In this document: piece after piece, positions 8,210 through 18,071 of the stretch
Numbering within the stretch: position 1 is the first letter of the stretch
How the letters are laid out: every line of letters begins with the position of its first letter
Source: Chroococcidiopsis thermalis PCC 7203
GTDB taxonomy: Bacteria > Cyanobacteriota > Cyanobacteriia > Cyanobacteriales > Chroococcidiopsidaceae
Reading direction: 5' to 3'
DNA length: 64,000 nt
NCBI RefSeq assembly: GCF_000317125.1
Contig: NC_019695.1
Span: 3,584,336-3,648,335 of the forward strand
Translations under genes and position numbers: made by a program
The notes under the pieces: generated by a model
What the model saw: only the letters and a program-made list of their open reading frames with translations
What the model was told of the DNA's origin: nothing
Database searches by the model: none

Positions 8210-9442
8210 ATGACCGCTCGTCCATACGATGTCGTGCTTTACGGAGCTAGTGGTTTTACTGGAAAGCAAACAGTGCAATACTTTGCCCAGCATGTAACTC
8301 CAAGCGAAGTACGTTGGGCGATCGCAGGTCGTAACCGTGACAAACTCGAACAAGTAAAGGCGCAAGTTGGTGTCAATGTCGATGTATTAGTTGCAGACAG
8401 CCAAGATGAAACTGCCATAGATAACATCGTGTCTCAGACGCGGGTACTGCTAAATACGGCGGGACCATTTGCTCTCTATGGCAATAAAATTGTTGATGCC
8501 TGCGTGCGCTTCAAAACTCACTACGTTGACATTACCGGCGAGACTCCTTGGGTGAAAGAACTCTGCGATCGCTACCACGACAGAGCCGCAGCCGATGGGA
8601 CTCGCATTATTCCCTGCTGTGGGTTTGATTCCGTGCCTTCGGATCTGGGGACTTACCTGATCGTCCGCTACATCCAACGAGAACTAGGAACATCCTGCCG
8701 AGCGGTGAAAGCTTACTATCAAGCTATGGGCGGATTCAACGGTGGGACTCTAGCTTCTGTTTTTAACATTTACAATTCCACTCAGGTAAGTCAGGTAAGC
8801 AATCCTTTCCTACTCAATCCAACCAGCGATCGCTCGCCAGAAGAAATAGACCGCAATCGAGATCCAGAATTCCCGCAATACGATCCCGATCTTGATACGT
8901 GGGTAGCGCCATTTTTCATGGGTGCGGTTAATACTCGCGTGGTACGCCGTAGTAGTGCATTATATAGTCAGTGGCAGGAGCCATACGGCGTTGACTTTAC
9001 CTACCAAGAATATCTGAAGTTCGACCCCCCGATAGGGTGGCTGCTAGCAGTTGGTATTACAGCAGCAACGGCTCTATTTATAGGGGCAATCCAGCAACCG
9101 CCAATCCGTAGCCTGCTGCAACCCCTTTTACCCCAACCAGGTAGCGGACCATCGGAGAAAACAATGAACGAGGGATGGTTTCGTTGCGAACTTTTAGGAT
9201 TGACGAGCGACGGACGCAAGGTATGGGGACTGATTTGCGATCGCGGCGATCCTGGCAACCGCGCTACAGTGAAATTTTTGTGCGAGTCAGCATTGTGTTT
9301 GGCGTTGAATGAAGACAAACTCCCCGGCGATCGGCGCGGGGGTATCCTCACCCCTGCAACTGGACTCGGTGACGTTCTGGCAGAACGGTTGCGCCATGCA
9401 GGTATGACTGTCGATCTAGATCGAAATTTTTGCCAAAGGTGA
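8210..9442 (+). CDS. Saccharopine dehydrogenase-like reductase (trans-acting enoyl reductase type)
   Basis: The N-terminal Rossmann domain starts at residue 8 with the dinucleotide motif VVLYGASGFTGKQ. Family blocks follow: LLNTAGPFALYGNKIVDAC, THYVDITGE and IIPCCGFDSVPSDLG. The architecture matches the NAD(P)-binding saccharopine reductase-like family, which includes the mycobacterial trans-acting enoyl reductase. Residues near 280-300 contain one hydrophobic segment (WLLAVGITAATALFIGAIQQ), common in these membrane-associated members. The ribosome site AGGAGG lies about 10 bases before the ATG. The substrate is not known; lipid or amino-acid metabolism are both possible. Confidence 0.85.
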   Translation: MTARPYDVVLYGASGFTGKQTVQYFAQHVTPSEVRWAIAGRNRDKLEQVKAQVGVNVDVLVADSQDETAIDNIVSQTRVLLNTAGPFALYGNKIVDACVRFKTHYVDITGETPWVKELCDRYHDRAAADGTRIIPCCGFDSVPSDLGTYLIVRYIQRELGTSCRAVKAYYQAMGGFNGGTLASVFNIYNSTQVSQVSNPFLLNPTSDRSPEEIDRNRDPEFPQYDPDLDTWVAPFFMGAVNTRVVRRSSALYSQWQEPYGVDFTYQEYLKFDPPIGWLLAVGITAATALFIGAIQQPPIRSLLQPLLPQPGSGPSEKTMNEGWFRCELLGLTSDGRKVWGLICDRGDPGNRATVKFLCESALCLALNEDKLPGDRRGGILTPATGLGDVLAERLRHAGMTVDLDRNFCQR

Positions 9443-9505
9443 GCGATAAAAACAACAACTCACGGCTCATCAGAACATCCTACCCTTAGTTAGGGGGACG
9501 ACACT

Positions 9506-9590
9506 TATAGCAATTCTCGATTGCGTGCGTGACATTTGTAGGGGTGCTTTCTCTGTGCGCCCTTACCACAGATCGTGTGTTTTACCCAAT
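9506..9590. mobile_element. TATAGCAATTCTCG dispersed element (MITE-like), copy 1
   Basis: It begins with TATAGCAATTCTCGATTGCG, continues GTGACATTTGTAGGGGTGC and contains an inverted GCGCCCTTAC. The same left end and core occur at 20439 and 57496. It lies directly upstream of the WD40 kinase gene. The right boundary is uncertain. Confidence 0.6.
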
Positions 9591-9623
9591 AATCAAGCAC
9601 TTAATTGTCATCGGTCTCGCGCC

Positions 9624-11621
9624 ATGCTAGGGAAAATCATTGGTCGGCGATATCAAGTCGTACAAATCCTCGGTAGTAGTAGCTACTGTCAGACCTACCT
9701 AGCACGCAATCTCGATCGCAACCAGCCTGCTAAGTGTGTCATTAAGCATTTATTATCCACAGACAAAATCACCGATCTCAGTTATCGCTGGCAACGCTTG
9801 TTCAGCCGAGAAATTGCGGCTTTAGAAAAACTCCAGTCCTATTCGCAAGTACCGCAGTTATTAGACTATTTTGAGGAAGATCGACAATTTTACTTGGTGC
9901 AAGAGTATATTGTCGGGCAACCGCTAAGTCAACTCATGCCACCAGTAAGAGTCAAGTGGAGTCAGCAGCAAGTCATCGAGTTGTTGTATGAAATCCTCAG
10001 CATTCTGGAAATCGTTCACTCACAGGGACTCATTCACCGCGACCTCAAACCCAATAACTTAATTCGCCGAGCATCGGATGGAAAATTAGTCCTAATTGAC
10101 TTTGGTAGCGTTAAACAAGCTTGGACGCAGGTAGTGACATCATCAGGACAAACCCAAGCCAATTATGCCATCGGTCTTCCTGCCACCATAGCTGTAGGTA
10201 CATCTGGTTATATGCCCTCCGAGCAAAGTCACGGACGACCGCGACCTAACAGCGACATCTATGCTTTGGGGATGATTGGCATTCAAGCCTTAACTGGAAT
10301 GCAACCAACGCAATTATTAGAAGATGCTGAAACTGGGGAAATGATTTGGCAACATCTGGTAACGATCGCGCCAGAGTTAACAGCCATTTTAAATAAAATG
10401 GTACGCTACCACTTTTTAGAGCGCTACCAGTCTACTACAGAGGCATTAAATGCTTTAGCGCCTCTGGTGGATGCGCCGGAAAAAGTACATACCGCTCCAG
10501 TCATGCTTTCAGTACCAAAACCAGCAGATAAGATCGTAGGAGTGGTGAAGCTTGTACGCAAACGCATTGCCTCACGGTTAGGAACAGCATTGGGAGTGAC
10601 TTCTGCATTTGCGCTGTTACTTGGTAGCTACTATGCTTTGCGACCGACAACCAATATTTCACCCACAATGGCGCGATCGCAAATTGTCGAAGCATCTCAT
10701 ACAACTGAGCCTAGCACCTCTCCTCACACCTCGATGACGCGCACCTTGACTGGGCATACTAACGCAGTGTGGGCGGTGGCGATCGCGCGTGACGGACATA
10801 CCCTAATTAGTGGTAGCGGGGACAAGACAATTAAATTCTGGGATCTTAGTTCTGGACAATTGCTACGTACCTTAACTGGCAATTCAGCTGAAGTCTTATC
10901 GCTTGCCCTAAGTCAAGACGGACAAATGCTGACAAGTGCTAGCTACTCAGCTCAGCCAGCAGTCAAAGTTTGGGATCTATCTACTCAAGAATTACAACAT
11001 ACAATTGGAAATGTTAGTAAAGTCTGGTCTGTTGCCATAAGTCCCGATCGCCAGACTCTTGTAAGTAGCAACGCAGACGCAAGTATCAAAATTTGGGATC
11101 TATCTACACGAATGTTACGCCGCACTCTTATCGGACATGCGGACACAGTTTGGTCTGTTGCCATTAGTCCTGATGGCAAAACTTTAGTTAGTGGTAGTAA
11201 AGATCGAACGATCAAAATTTGGGATCTTCGTACCGGAGCATTACGCCGTACTCTCTTGGGACATACAGATCGAGTCAGATCTGTGGCGATTAGTCCTGAT
11301 GGACAGACTTTGGTATCAAGTAGTTGGGACAAAACGATCGGAATTTGGCAACTACAAACCGGACAGCGATTACGCACTTTGACGGGACATTCAGACTATA
11401 TTAATTCAGTTGCAATTAGCCCAGATAGTCAGATGATTGCTAGTGGAAGTGACGATCGCCAAATCAAACTTTGGCAGCTCAATACTGGAGAGCTATTGAC
11501 GACTTTTTCTGGACATCAGGGTAACGTAAATAGCCTCAGCTTTACTCCCAATGGCAAGCTAATTGTTAGTGGCAGTGAAGATAAAACTATCAAACTTTGG
11601 AGCTTGCAAGGGATAAATTAA
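9624..11621 (+). CDS. Ser/Thr protein kinase with C-terminal WD40 propeller
   Basis: Residues 1-280 are a Hanks-type kinase. The glycine-rich part is degenerate ([13 protein letters not shown]), the invariant Lys lies in KCVIKHLL, the catalytic loop is HRDLKPNN, the DFG motif is LIDFGS and the APE-like motif is GYMPSEQ. A membrane segment follows at about 355-375 ([19 protein letters not shown]), and then seven WD40 repeats ([20 protein letters not shown] and so on, each ending IKIWDL or similar). The kinase is therefore predicted inside the cell and the propeller outside the membrane or in the periplasm. I start at the ATG at 9624 ([11 protein letters not shown]); the upstream extension to 9525 runs through the dispersed repeat. 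Substrates are unknown. Confidence 0.88.
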   Translation: MLGKIIGRRYQVVQILGSSSYCQTYLARNLDRNQPAKCVIKHLLSTDKITDLSYRWQRLFSREIAALEKLQSYSQVPQLLDYFEEDRQFYLVQEYIVGQPLSQLMPPVRVKWSQQQVIELLYEILSILEIVHSQGLIHRDLKPNNLIRRASDGKLVLIDFGSVKQAWTQVVTSSGQTQANYAIGLPATIAVGTSGYMPSEQSHGRPRPNSDIYALGMIGIQALTGMQPTQLLEDAETGEMIWQHLVTIAPELTAILNKMVRYHFLERYQSTTEALNALAPLVDAPEKVHTAPVMLSVPKPADKIVGVVKLVRKRIASRLGTALGVTSAFALLLGSYYALRPTTNISPTMARSQIVEASHTTEPSTSPHTSMTRTLTGHTNAVWAVAIARDGHTLISGSGDKTIKFWDLSSGQLLRTLTGNSAEVLSLALSQDGQMLTSASYSAQPAVKVWDLSTQELQHTIGNVSKVWSVAISPDRQTLVSSNADASIKIWDLSTRMLRRTLIGHADTVWSVAISPDGKTLVSGSKDRTIKIWDLRTGALRRTLLGHTDRVRSVAISPDGQTLVSSSWDKTIGIWQLQTGQRLRTLTGHSDYINSVAISPDSQMIASGSDDRQIKLWQLNTGELLTTFSGHQGNVNSLSFTPNGKLIVSGSEDKTIKLWSLQGIN

Positions 11622-12205
11622 CTTAGATTAAAGGCGATCGCCCCCCTCAAGCAAGCACCACTGAGATTGGTATCGCTCGTGTTTGCGCCTGTTAAGTCTG
11701 CCCGCAATAAGTTTGCACCGCTCAGATCGGCTCCACTCAAATTAGCATCGCTCAAATCTGCCGCAGTCAAGTCAGCTCCGCTGAGATTTGCGCCACTGAG
11801 GTTAGCCCCTCTCAACTTTGCCCAGCCGAAATTTATCTGACTGAGATTGAGATAGCTGAGATCGGCGCACATGAGATTGGCATTGATAAAGTGCCTGTCT
11901 CCAACCGCGTAGCGCCGTTTTAATGTCTCAACACTTAATTTGGGCAATAAAATACAGAAATTACCGCTGTCGCACCATCTAGCTTCCACCAAACTAGCAG
12001 CAGTTTTAATTGCTATTTCATCCGAGGTAGGTATGACAATACTGTTGCACTCATCCCATTGACCGTCGAGCATGAAAGCAACATTATAGGCTGCATCGCG
12101 TGAATCGAATAAGAGAACGCGATTTTCCCCAGAGCGATCGCTCAATCCAACGATCGCATCTCTCAACGATGAGAATTTTTGCAGTAAGTCTTTCATGCTC
12201 TCCAT
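11618..12205 (-). CDS. Pentapeptide-repeat protein
   Basis: The N-terminal 105 residues form a domain of unknown type. From about residue 110 the sequence becomes A(D/N)LSX pentapeptides ([20 protein letters not shown]), about 14 repeats that would form a right-handed quadrilateral beta-helix. It ends 4 bases inside the 3' end of the WD40 kinase gene in convergent orientation. Such proteins are common in cyanobacteria and usually have no known function. Two ATG codons (12205 and 12196) are possible starts. Confidence 0.85.
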   Translation of the reverse strand: MESMKDLLQKFSSLRDAIVGLSDRSGENRVLLFDSRDAAYNVAFMLDGQWDECNSIVIPTSDEIAIKTAASLVEARWCDSGNFCILLPKLSVETLKRRYAVGDRHFINANLMCADLSYLNLSQINFGWAKLRGANLSGANLSGADLTAADLSDANLSGADLSGANLLRADLTGANTSDTNLSGACLRGAIAFNLS

Positions 12206-12220
12206 CGCCCCATCACGATA

Positions 12221-13024
12221 TTAACTATTTGCCGATCCTGGCTTAGTCAGCTTGCGGTGCAGTTCGGCGTTGACGGTATCGGGCAAGACTTTGCTCACCG
12301 CACCCTGAATTTTGGTCGCGAGCGATCCAGCGACTATACTATCTTTACCTTTCATCAGGGCTTCAAACCCCTGCTTGGCAACCTCAGCCGGATCGTCCTT
12401 CTGGTTTGCACCTACGTTAGTGTCGTCCATTCCCGCGCGGTGGAAAAAGTTAGTCTCAGTTGGTCCAGGCATGAGCGCAGTTACAGTTACGCCTGTATCC
12501 TTCAACTCGTTGCGTAACCCTTCCGAGAAGGATTGGATAAATGCTTTAGAAGCTGCATAAACTGCCTCAAACGAACCAGGCATCAGGGCAGCAATTGACG
12601 AAGTAAATAGAATTCGCCCCTTGCCGCGATCTACCATATCCTTGACAACCCGTTTGGCAAGATGGACGGACGATACAACATTGAGGTTAATTAAATTAAG
12701 TTCGTCTTGTAGATCGGTTTCGCGGGCAAACTCACCGCCAACACCAACACCGGCGTTAATGGCGATCGCATCCACTGCTCGATTCGAGTCTTGAATTTTC
12801 TGATATAGCGCCTCAACACCGTCATAAGTAGCAAGATCTGCCTGCACCGTCTCGACTTTGGCATCCATCCCTTCCAATGTCTGAGCAACTTCGTTCAGGT
12901 TTGAATGATTGGCTGTGATGAGGAGATCGAAGCCGTTTTGGGCGAACTGTTTGGCAAGTTCGTAGCCGATACCACTGGAAGCACCTGTAACGACAGCTAA
13001 GGGACGGGTGAATGAATTATCCAT
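12221..13024 (-). CDS. SDR-family oxidoreductase
   Basis: This is a classical short-chain dehydrogenase. The cofactor motif TGASSGIG starts at residue 14, NAGVGVGGEF marks strand 4, and the catalytic triad is Ser in ILFTSSIAALMPG with YAASK (Tyr, Lys). The 267-residue length is typical. NADP is likely but not proven. It sits just upstream of the pentapeptide gene on the same strand (15-base gap), so co-transcription is possible. The substrate is unknown. Confidence 0.88.
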   Translation of the reverse strand: MDNSFTRPLAVVTGASSGIGYELAKQFAQNGFDLLITANHSNLNEVAQTLEGMDAKVETVQADLATYDGVEALYQKIQDSNRAVDAIAINAGVGVGGEFARETDLQDELNLINLNVVSSVHLAKRVVKDMVDRGKGRILFTSSIAALMPGSFEAVYAASKAFIQSFSEGLRNELKDTGVTVTALMPGPTETNFFHRAGMDDTNVGANQKDDPAEVAKQGFEALMKGKDSIVAGSLATKIQGAVSKVLPDTVNAELHRKLTKPGSANS

Positions 13025-13204
13025 GAATGGTTAATAACTGCATACTTCTAACCCTTACGATCCTAGAAAAACAACAGTGCGATCGCGTCTTTCCAATGAA
13101 GTAGTACTACTGTGCCTTTTAGAGGAGTTTTGACAGGTAAGTCCTGAGAAAAAACATGGACAGCCTACACTTCCTCCACTACCCATCTCGTCGATCGTTG
13201 CTAC

Positions 13205-13432
13205 AGATCCGATCCCCCCTAGCCCCCCTTGAAAAAGGGGGAACAAAGCCCCCCTTTTGAAGGCGATTCAACTAAAGAGACGCTCGCGCTTGTCTCTTCC
13301 CTCGAAACAGGGGAAACAAAGCCCATTTTTCAGGCGGTTGAATTAAAGAGGCGCTCGCGCTTGTCTCTTCCCTCGAAACAGGGGAAACAAAGCCCCCCTT
13401 TTTAAGGGGGGTTGGGGGGATCTTCTGCGGCG
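13205..13432. mobile_element. C/G-rich MITE-like element with internal 71-bp duplication
   Basis: The ends are GATCCCCCCTAGCCCCCCTT on the left and AAGGGGGGTTGGGGGGATC on the right, an imperfect inverted repeat. Inside, a 71-base unit is present twice in tandem (13263-13333 and 13334-13404), with about 90% identity and the shared core ACGCTCGCGCTTGTCTCTTC or its near match. No coding sequence is convincing. The shorter relative at 16519-16646 shares the ends. Confidence 0.7.
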
Positions 13433-13452
13433 TAGTCAATAAAAAACGCCTG

Positions 13453-15399
13453 CTACTGGATGAGAATTGTCACCTCTTCGGCTTTGGTATGCAAAGCTTT
13501 CTTCACCTGATGTCCGATCTTTTCAATCAGCTCGTCAAAAGCCTGCGGCTCTTGGGTCATTTTTTCCCTCAGACTTGACTCTAGTTCGGGCTTCATTGTG
13601 TTACAGATACTATCTATTGTTTTATCTCCCAATGCCACAAAACGAATCCAACCAGGAATATCCAACTTTTCCTTAATCGCGTCTTCAATTTTCTCCCGAT
13701 TTAGCCCCACTCCTCCACCAACGAGAGCTGCACCATAAACTAGTGCGATCGGCACGACTAAATGCCCAGTTAAGAGTAGAGCGATAATGCTACCGATAGT
13801 ACCACTGCCAATGACCAAATTAATCGTAAATGCCACTGCATCGGCAAGGATAGCATCGCCTATAGGTAAGTCAGGATTGACTAAAGTTGGGTCGATGCCA
13901 CTTTCTAACCTTAAACTGCTTCTAGGAATTTGAAACTGACGACAAATCGGATCGGTTCGCTCGGCTATTTCAGGTTGAATGCTGCTGTTGAACCAAGTCA
14001 CGCATTTATTATCGATTAGTTGCCGACCGCGATCGCTTTTCAACCACTGTTCTGCTTGGCTTTTCATCCAACTTTCCAGCTCTGCCAGAGTGCGGATTTG
14101 ACCGTTTTTCCAGTTTTTTAAGCCAGGTTTGACGGCATTTTCAATCAAAGCTTCCGATAATGGCTGAGTTATTAGCTCAATTAGGCTTGGAATATTTCTG
14201 GCGATCGCCTCTTTCAACTGGTGCGAGTCGTATAGTTTGTCAACTTCTGCTTTAAATGCACTAGCACGTAGTTCCCATCTTCCTACCCGTGCTAGACCCA
14301 ATGCAATGCATCGTTCTGGCTCTGGATCGGGACGAACTTGAGTGTCGGGTTCGGGAAAAATTTCTTCGCAAATTTGGCGCGTAAAACTCATGCGAGATGC
14401 GCCACCCGTCATCAATAAAACTTTGGGCGTTACCCCAAGTTTTTCTAGCTTTTCCTTTGCCTCATTAATTGCCTGACGATACGACTCTTGCCAACTTTTA
14501 TTTCCTAGTTCGGGTAGAGGCTGGTTTAAAATTTCTGTGATAATTTGCTGGTTGACTTTAGGAATAAAAAAAATCTGTTCGTTAATCGACTCAAAACCGC
14601 GTGCGAAGGATTGAGAATCGTTGTATATCTGTTCGTTAGAAAAGTAATCTTCTTTCGCTTTACGACAGGCAAGTTCGCACCGCGATCGATGATGGGGGTA
14701 TTCTGCAAATACTTTTTCTAGTAGAACTTTCTGTTCGTGGTTAGCAAGAGTACGAGCAAAAATCGCTCGGTCGATCAAACTAGCTCCTAAAGCATTACTG
14801 CCAAAATCTAGTGGAATTTCGTGAAAGCTTTTAACTAAGGTAAAATCTGTAGTTGAAGAACCAATATCGACAATTAGCACTGATGATTTGAGCTGGTCGT
14901 AGCCAAACTTACCGACTTCTTTGGCTTGCATGAAAGCAGCTCGCGATTCGGGTACGACACTTAATAATGGAATGCCAGTTGACTCTAATAGATGTTGATA
15001 TTTATCTCGATCTTCCAACGACCATCCTGAAGGACATCCAACATAGAAGTGACTGTTAATTCCACCTTCAATCTGTTTGCTTTCTTTCAGCAGGCGATAG
15101 TAAGTTTCTAAAAATCGACGAATTATCTCTCTAGAATTAAGATCGTCATCTGGTTTTTGCTTAAAAGCAATTGTCAGTTGAGTCACGCCAGCTTGAATTA
15201 ATGCTTGTTCTCCTACAAGATAGCCGAGATCGGGATGCCATCCAAGTGCGGTAATTTGGTTCTTTCTATGATTTATTTCTAGCATCTGAGGAGACTCAAT
15301 ACTTTGAGCTGGTGCTTTAGCTACAGCTGTTTCACCATGTCCCAAATCGAAACCAATGATTTCGGAAACTTTCACGTTCATACTATTATTTATATTCAA
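13453..15399 (-). CDS. Hsp70/actin-like ATPase with C-terminal membrane segment
   Basis: The N-terminal 360 residues carry actin/Hsp70-fold motifs: phosphate-1 loop EIIGFDLGHGETAVA, phosphate-2 VLIVDIGSSTTDFTLV and adenosine-type VLLMTGGASRMSF. The C-terminal half is not a normal Hsp70 peptide-binding domain. It is a helical part of about 150 residues followed by a hydrophobic stretch at about 545-590 (IGSIIALLLTGHLVVPIALV), which suggests membrane attachment, and a final amphipathic helix. It follows a 306-residue membrane protein gene by 47 bases on the same strand, so the two probably form a unit. The role is unknown; it is not a standard DnaK. Confidence 0.78.
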   Translation of the reverse strand: MNINNSMNVKVSEIIGFDLGHGETAVAKAPAQSIESPQMLEINHRKNQITALGWHPDLGYLVGEQALIQAGVTQLTIAFKQKPDDDLNSREIIRRFLETYYRLLKESKQIEGGINSHFYVGCPSGWSLEDRDKYQHLLESTGIPLLSVVPESRAAFMQAKEVGKFGYDQLKSSVLIVDIGSSTTDFTLVKSFHEIPLDFGSNALGASLIDRAIFARTLANHEQKVLLEKVFAEYPHHRSRCELACRKAKEDYFSNEQIYNDSQSFARGFESINEQIFFIPKVNQQIITEILNQPLPELGNKSWQESYRQAINEAKEKLEKLGVTPKVLLMTGGASRMSFTRQICEEIFPEPDTQVRPDPEPERCIALGLARVGRWELRASAFKAEVDKLYDSHQLKEAIARNIPSLIELITQPLSEALIENAVKPGLKNWKNGQIRTLAELESWMKSQAEQWLKSDRGRQLIDNKCVTWFNSSIQPEIAERTDPICRQFQIPRSSLRLESGIDPTLVNPDLPIGDAILADAVAFTINLVIGSGTIGSIIALLLTGHLVVPIALVYGAALVGGGVGLNREKIEDAIKEKLDIPGWIRFVALGDKTIDSICNTMKPELESSLREKMTQEPQAFDELIEKIGHQVKKALHTKAEEVTILIQ

Positions 15400-15446
15400 T
15401 ATTTAATCTCAATCTCGCTCGAATTTGAATGCAATTTTAGACCGAC

Positions 15447-16367
15447 TCACGATGACACAATATTTTCATTTTCGGTCATAGAACGAGCTGGCTCAATGAC
15501 TCGACCGCGTAGCAGCAGGCGATCGCCCTTCCATAAGGCAGGAGTTATAGTAATGTATTCTTGAGCCGAGCGGTCTATATTTGGCTCAAAGTCAAAATAC
15601 TCACGGCGGCTAGATTCGTCTTGCGATCGATACATCTGAATTCTAATTCCCTGCTCTATTAAAATTTGTGGCAGAAGTTTCACGAGTTCGAGCGTCATTT
15701 GTGGTCGATCTAGAAATGACGCGCCACTGAGTCTTTGTAAAAAATTTAAAAGTTCTGGTAATTCTTCTATGCCACTAGCATCAATTGTCTTATTATTTTC
15801 CGAAGCTGCAACGGCAAGATCGATAGTATTTAGGGCATCGCCTAAACTATTTAAAAGGGCAGATTTATCGACCTGCACTTTTGATGGAAGGAATTCCTTC
15901 AGCACAGCAGAATCTAAGCGATTTTCTTGGCTGGCATTGAGTTGAAATACCACTTCTAGTCCGACTAGCAGAAAGAGCAACAAAATTGCAATCCAGACTT
16001 GCGAAGAATTTGAATACGATGAGAATAACGCTCCTAAAATGCCGATACAACTGAGTCCTTGTAGCAGTTTTAAAATCAAGTTTTTTGGAGAAAGCTTAGA
16101 AGTTCGACTAACAATTTGTCCCTGTTCTGTACTAGAGGCTTGCATATAGTCGATCGCACTCAGAGTATTTAGAGACTGCCGCAGCACTTCTAAAAAAAAG
16201 GAAGCCAAACGCACCTGAGCGATACTGAGTTCGCCAACATAACTTCTTTCAAGTTCATCAAGTCGGTTCTGCACCACCTTAACTACTTGCTCTAAGCTAG
16301 TCGCTCTCTCGATTTCTGAGTGTAGATCGCTGCGGCTTTCGTTAAAAAGTGTTGTGAGTGTCTTCAT
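15447..16367 (-). CDS. Membrane protein paired with the Hsp70-like gene
   Basis: The product has 306 residues. The first 110 are helical and probably coiled coil (IERATSLEQVVKVVQNRLDELE). Two adjacent membrane segments follow at about 110-160 (GLSCIGILGALFSSYSNSS, then ILLLFLLVGLEVVFQLNAS). The C-terminal 140 residues are soluble and end in a beta-rich part containing RREYFDFEPNIDRS. I recognise no family. Because it directly precedes the Hsp70-like gene, it is likely the ATPase partner, perhaps its membrane anchor or sensor. Confidence 0.65.
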   Translation of the reverse strand: MKTLTTLFNESRSDLHSEIERATSLEQVVKVVQNRLDELERSYVGELSIAQVRLASFFLEVLRQSLNTLSAIDYMQASSTEQGQIVSRTSKLSPKNLILKLLQGLSCIGILGALFSSYSNSSQVWIAILLLFLLVGLEVVFQLNASQENRLDSAVLKEFLPSKVQVDKSALLNSLGDALNTIDLAVAASENNKTIDASGIEELPELLNFLQRLSGASFLDRPQMTLELVKLLPQILIEQGIRIQMYRSQDESSRREYFDFEPNIDRSAQEYITITPALWKGDRLLLRGRVIEPARSMTENENIVSS

Positions 16368-16518
16368 TGTGCTAGACGAGGCTTGGGGAGCTAGATTGCC
16401 TCTCTAAAAACGGTAACTTCTTCAATAGGCTGACGACCACTAACTCTAGGGTTACTTTTATCAGTCGGTGTGTTAGGGAAGATTTCGGGGGCGATCGCAT
16501 TGCAGCTTGGAAATTTGG

Positions 16519-16646
16519 CAATACAGTTCAGTTAAAAGAAAGTATTAGATCCTCGAAGATCCCCCCTAGCCCCCCTTTCTCAAGGGGGGAATAATGCCCC
16601 CCTTATTAAGGTGGGTTGGGGGGATCGTCTTATCTGAACTGTATTG
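16519..16646. mobile_element. 128-bp MITE-like element with 17-bp terminal inverted repeats
   Basis: The left end CAATACAGTTCAGTTAA and the reverse complement of the right end CAATACAGTTCAGATAA match at 16 of 17 bases. Inside are GATCCCCCCTAGCCCCCCTT and GGGTTGGGGGGATC, as in the 13.2-kb element. No gene is present. It lies in the otherwise empty 570-base gap 16368-16941. Confidence 0.75.
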
Positions 16647-16941
16647 GAACATATGGGACAAATAATAAGGGGTGCAGTTTTAGAAACGCACCCCGGGTTT
16701 AGTATAGAGATTTAAATTTAGAATTGAACCGTTGTTACTTATATCTTCAAAACTCGCCAGCTCGATTCCAGAAAATCTAGTCTGAGTTGATAAGTTGACA
16801 AATTGGGTGTCGCGATCGCTTTGTGTAGCTTGTGAGTAAACATACTCAAATTGTGTCCTAAAGAACCCTGACCTCTGGTGGAGGTAGTGGGAGTAAAGTT
16901 ATAGGCATAGTAGAACTGCTTTGTACTTTTGGCAAAAACCA

Positions 16942-17139
16942 ATGACTACGAGCAATTCGCATCTAGATGCACTATTGCAGCGCTCAAACCCCCTCATTCA
17001 GGTGTTTGCAGATGACGGCAGATTTCCTAATAATGAAAAACTTCCTCTAGTTCTGTACCAAAATGCGGTGAAGTTACCCCAATATGGTAGGGATGGACGG
17101 CTAGCCAAATACTGGCATCTACAGCAAGCAAAGGTGTGA
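16942..17139 (+). pseudogene. YjlB-like cupin gene with internal deletion
   Basis: The 65-residue product starts like full-length YjlB-type cupins (ALLQRSNPLIQVFADDGRFP, then NNEKLPLVLY). It ends with a stretch resembling their C-terminus (YGRDGRLAKYWHL). The metal-binding barrel of about 100 residues that should lie between is missing, although the frame is kept. It can hardly be an active cupin, so I treat it as a deletion derivative. It ends three bases before the ATG of the alpha/beta hydrolase. The resemblance is from memory of the family, not from an alignment. Confidence 0.6.
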
Positions 17140-17142
17140 GTC

Positions 17143-18036
17143 ATGAGCCAGATAACAATCCCAAATACAGAGTTTTACACTTGGAAAAACTACCGCTGCG
17201 CTTACGAACACTACCCCACAGAAGCTCAAGATAGCACTCCTTTGCTACTCATTCACCCGATTGGAGTTGGCTTATCGCGTCGATTTTGGCATCGCTTCTG
17301 TCAAGCTTGGTATCAAAGCGGACACAATAATCCGATTTACAATCCCGACCTCCTCGGCTGCGGTGAGAGCGAGATGCCACATATCGCCTACACTCCGGCT
17401 GATTGGGCTGCGCAGTTGCAACATTTTCTGCAAACAGTCATCCAAAAACCCGTCACCTTGGTCGTGCAAGGGGCGCTGCTACCTGTAGCGCTTGAAACCG
17501 TCCGGTTGCAAACTCAACCAAATCTCATCCAAAAATTAGTATTGGCTAGCCCCCCAGCGATCGCACTCGTGACTCAACCAACAGGAATGAGGCAGCAAAA
17601 ACTGACATGGAATTTGCTAGATTCGCCCCTTGGCACTGCTTTTTATTTTTATGCTCGCAGACCGCAGTTTTTGAGTTCTTTCTCGACCCGTCAGCTATTT
17701 GCTAGTAGCGATCGCGTCGATAGTGAATGGTTGGATCTGTTGGTCAAAGGTGCGGCAAATCCCGCCAGCCGTTATGCAGTCTTTTCCTTCTTAGCGGGTT
17801 TCTGGCGACAGAATTATCGAGATGCGATCGCGGCGATCGCTCAACCAACATTAGTTGTTGTGGGCGATCGAGCATCGAGTATCAGTAAAGACAAGCAGGA
17901 TACGCCAGATCGACGATTAGCCGATTATCTTAAGTGTTTGCCTCAAGCTAAAGGTGTTAAGATTTCCGGTCGCAATGTCTTGCCCTATGAGTCAACGACT
18001 GAATTTGTTGCGACATTAGCAGCATTTGAACCTTAG
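17143..18036 (+). CDS. Alpha/beta-fold hydrolase
   Basis: The protein shows the alpha/beta hydrolase plan. The oxyanion loop is LLIHPIGVGLSRRFW, and the strand and loop YNPDLLGCGESEMP is typical of the family. The nucleophile elbow position reads LVVQGALLP, where G-x-S-x-G is expected, so the serine nucleophile is not obvious. A late acid region is TLVVVGDRASS. Because the elbow lacks a clear Ser, catalysis is uncertain. It follows the deleted cupin gene by three bases and precedes the MBL-fold gene on the same strand. Confidence 0.8.
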   Translation: MSQITIPNTEFYTWKNYRCAYEHYPTEAQDSTPLLLIHPIGVGLSRRFWHRFCQAWYQSGHNNPIYNPDLLGCGESEMPHIAYTPADWAAQLQHFLQTVIQKPVTLVVQGALLPVALETVRLQTQPNLIQKLVLASPPAIALVTQPTGMRQQKLTWNLLDSPLGTAFYFYARRPQFLSSFSTRQLFASSDRVDSEWLDLLVKGAANPASRYAVFSFLAGFWRQNYRDAIAAIAQPTLVVVGDRASSISKDKQDTPDRRLADYLKCLPQAKGVKISGRNVLPYESTTEFVATLAAFEP

Positions 18037-18071
18037 TCAATCCAATTCGGAAGTACTGAGAGGGAGCATTT

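Noticed and set aside
13055-13246. 63-codon frame on the - strand
   Set aside because: It lies in the MITE-like repeat and shows no family features.
16739-16942. 67-codon frame on the - strand upstream of the cupin remnant
   Set aside because: The composition is random, and it has no ribosome site and no motif.
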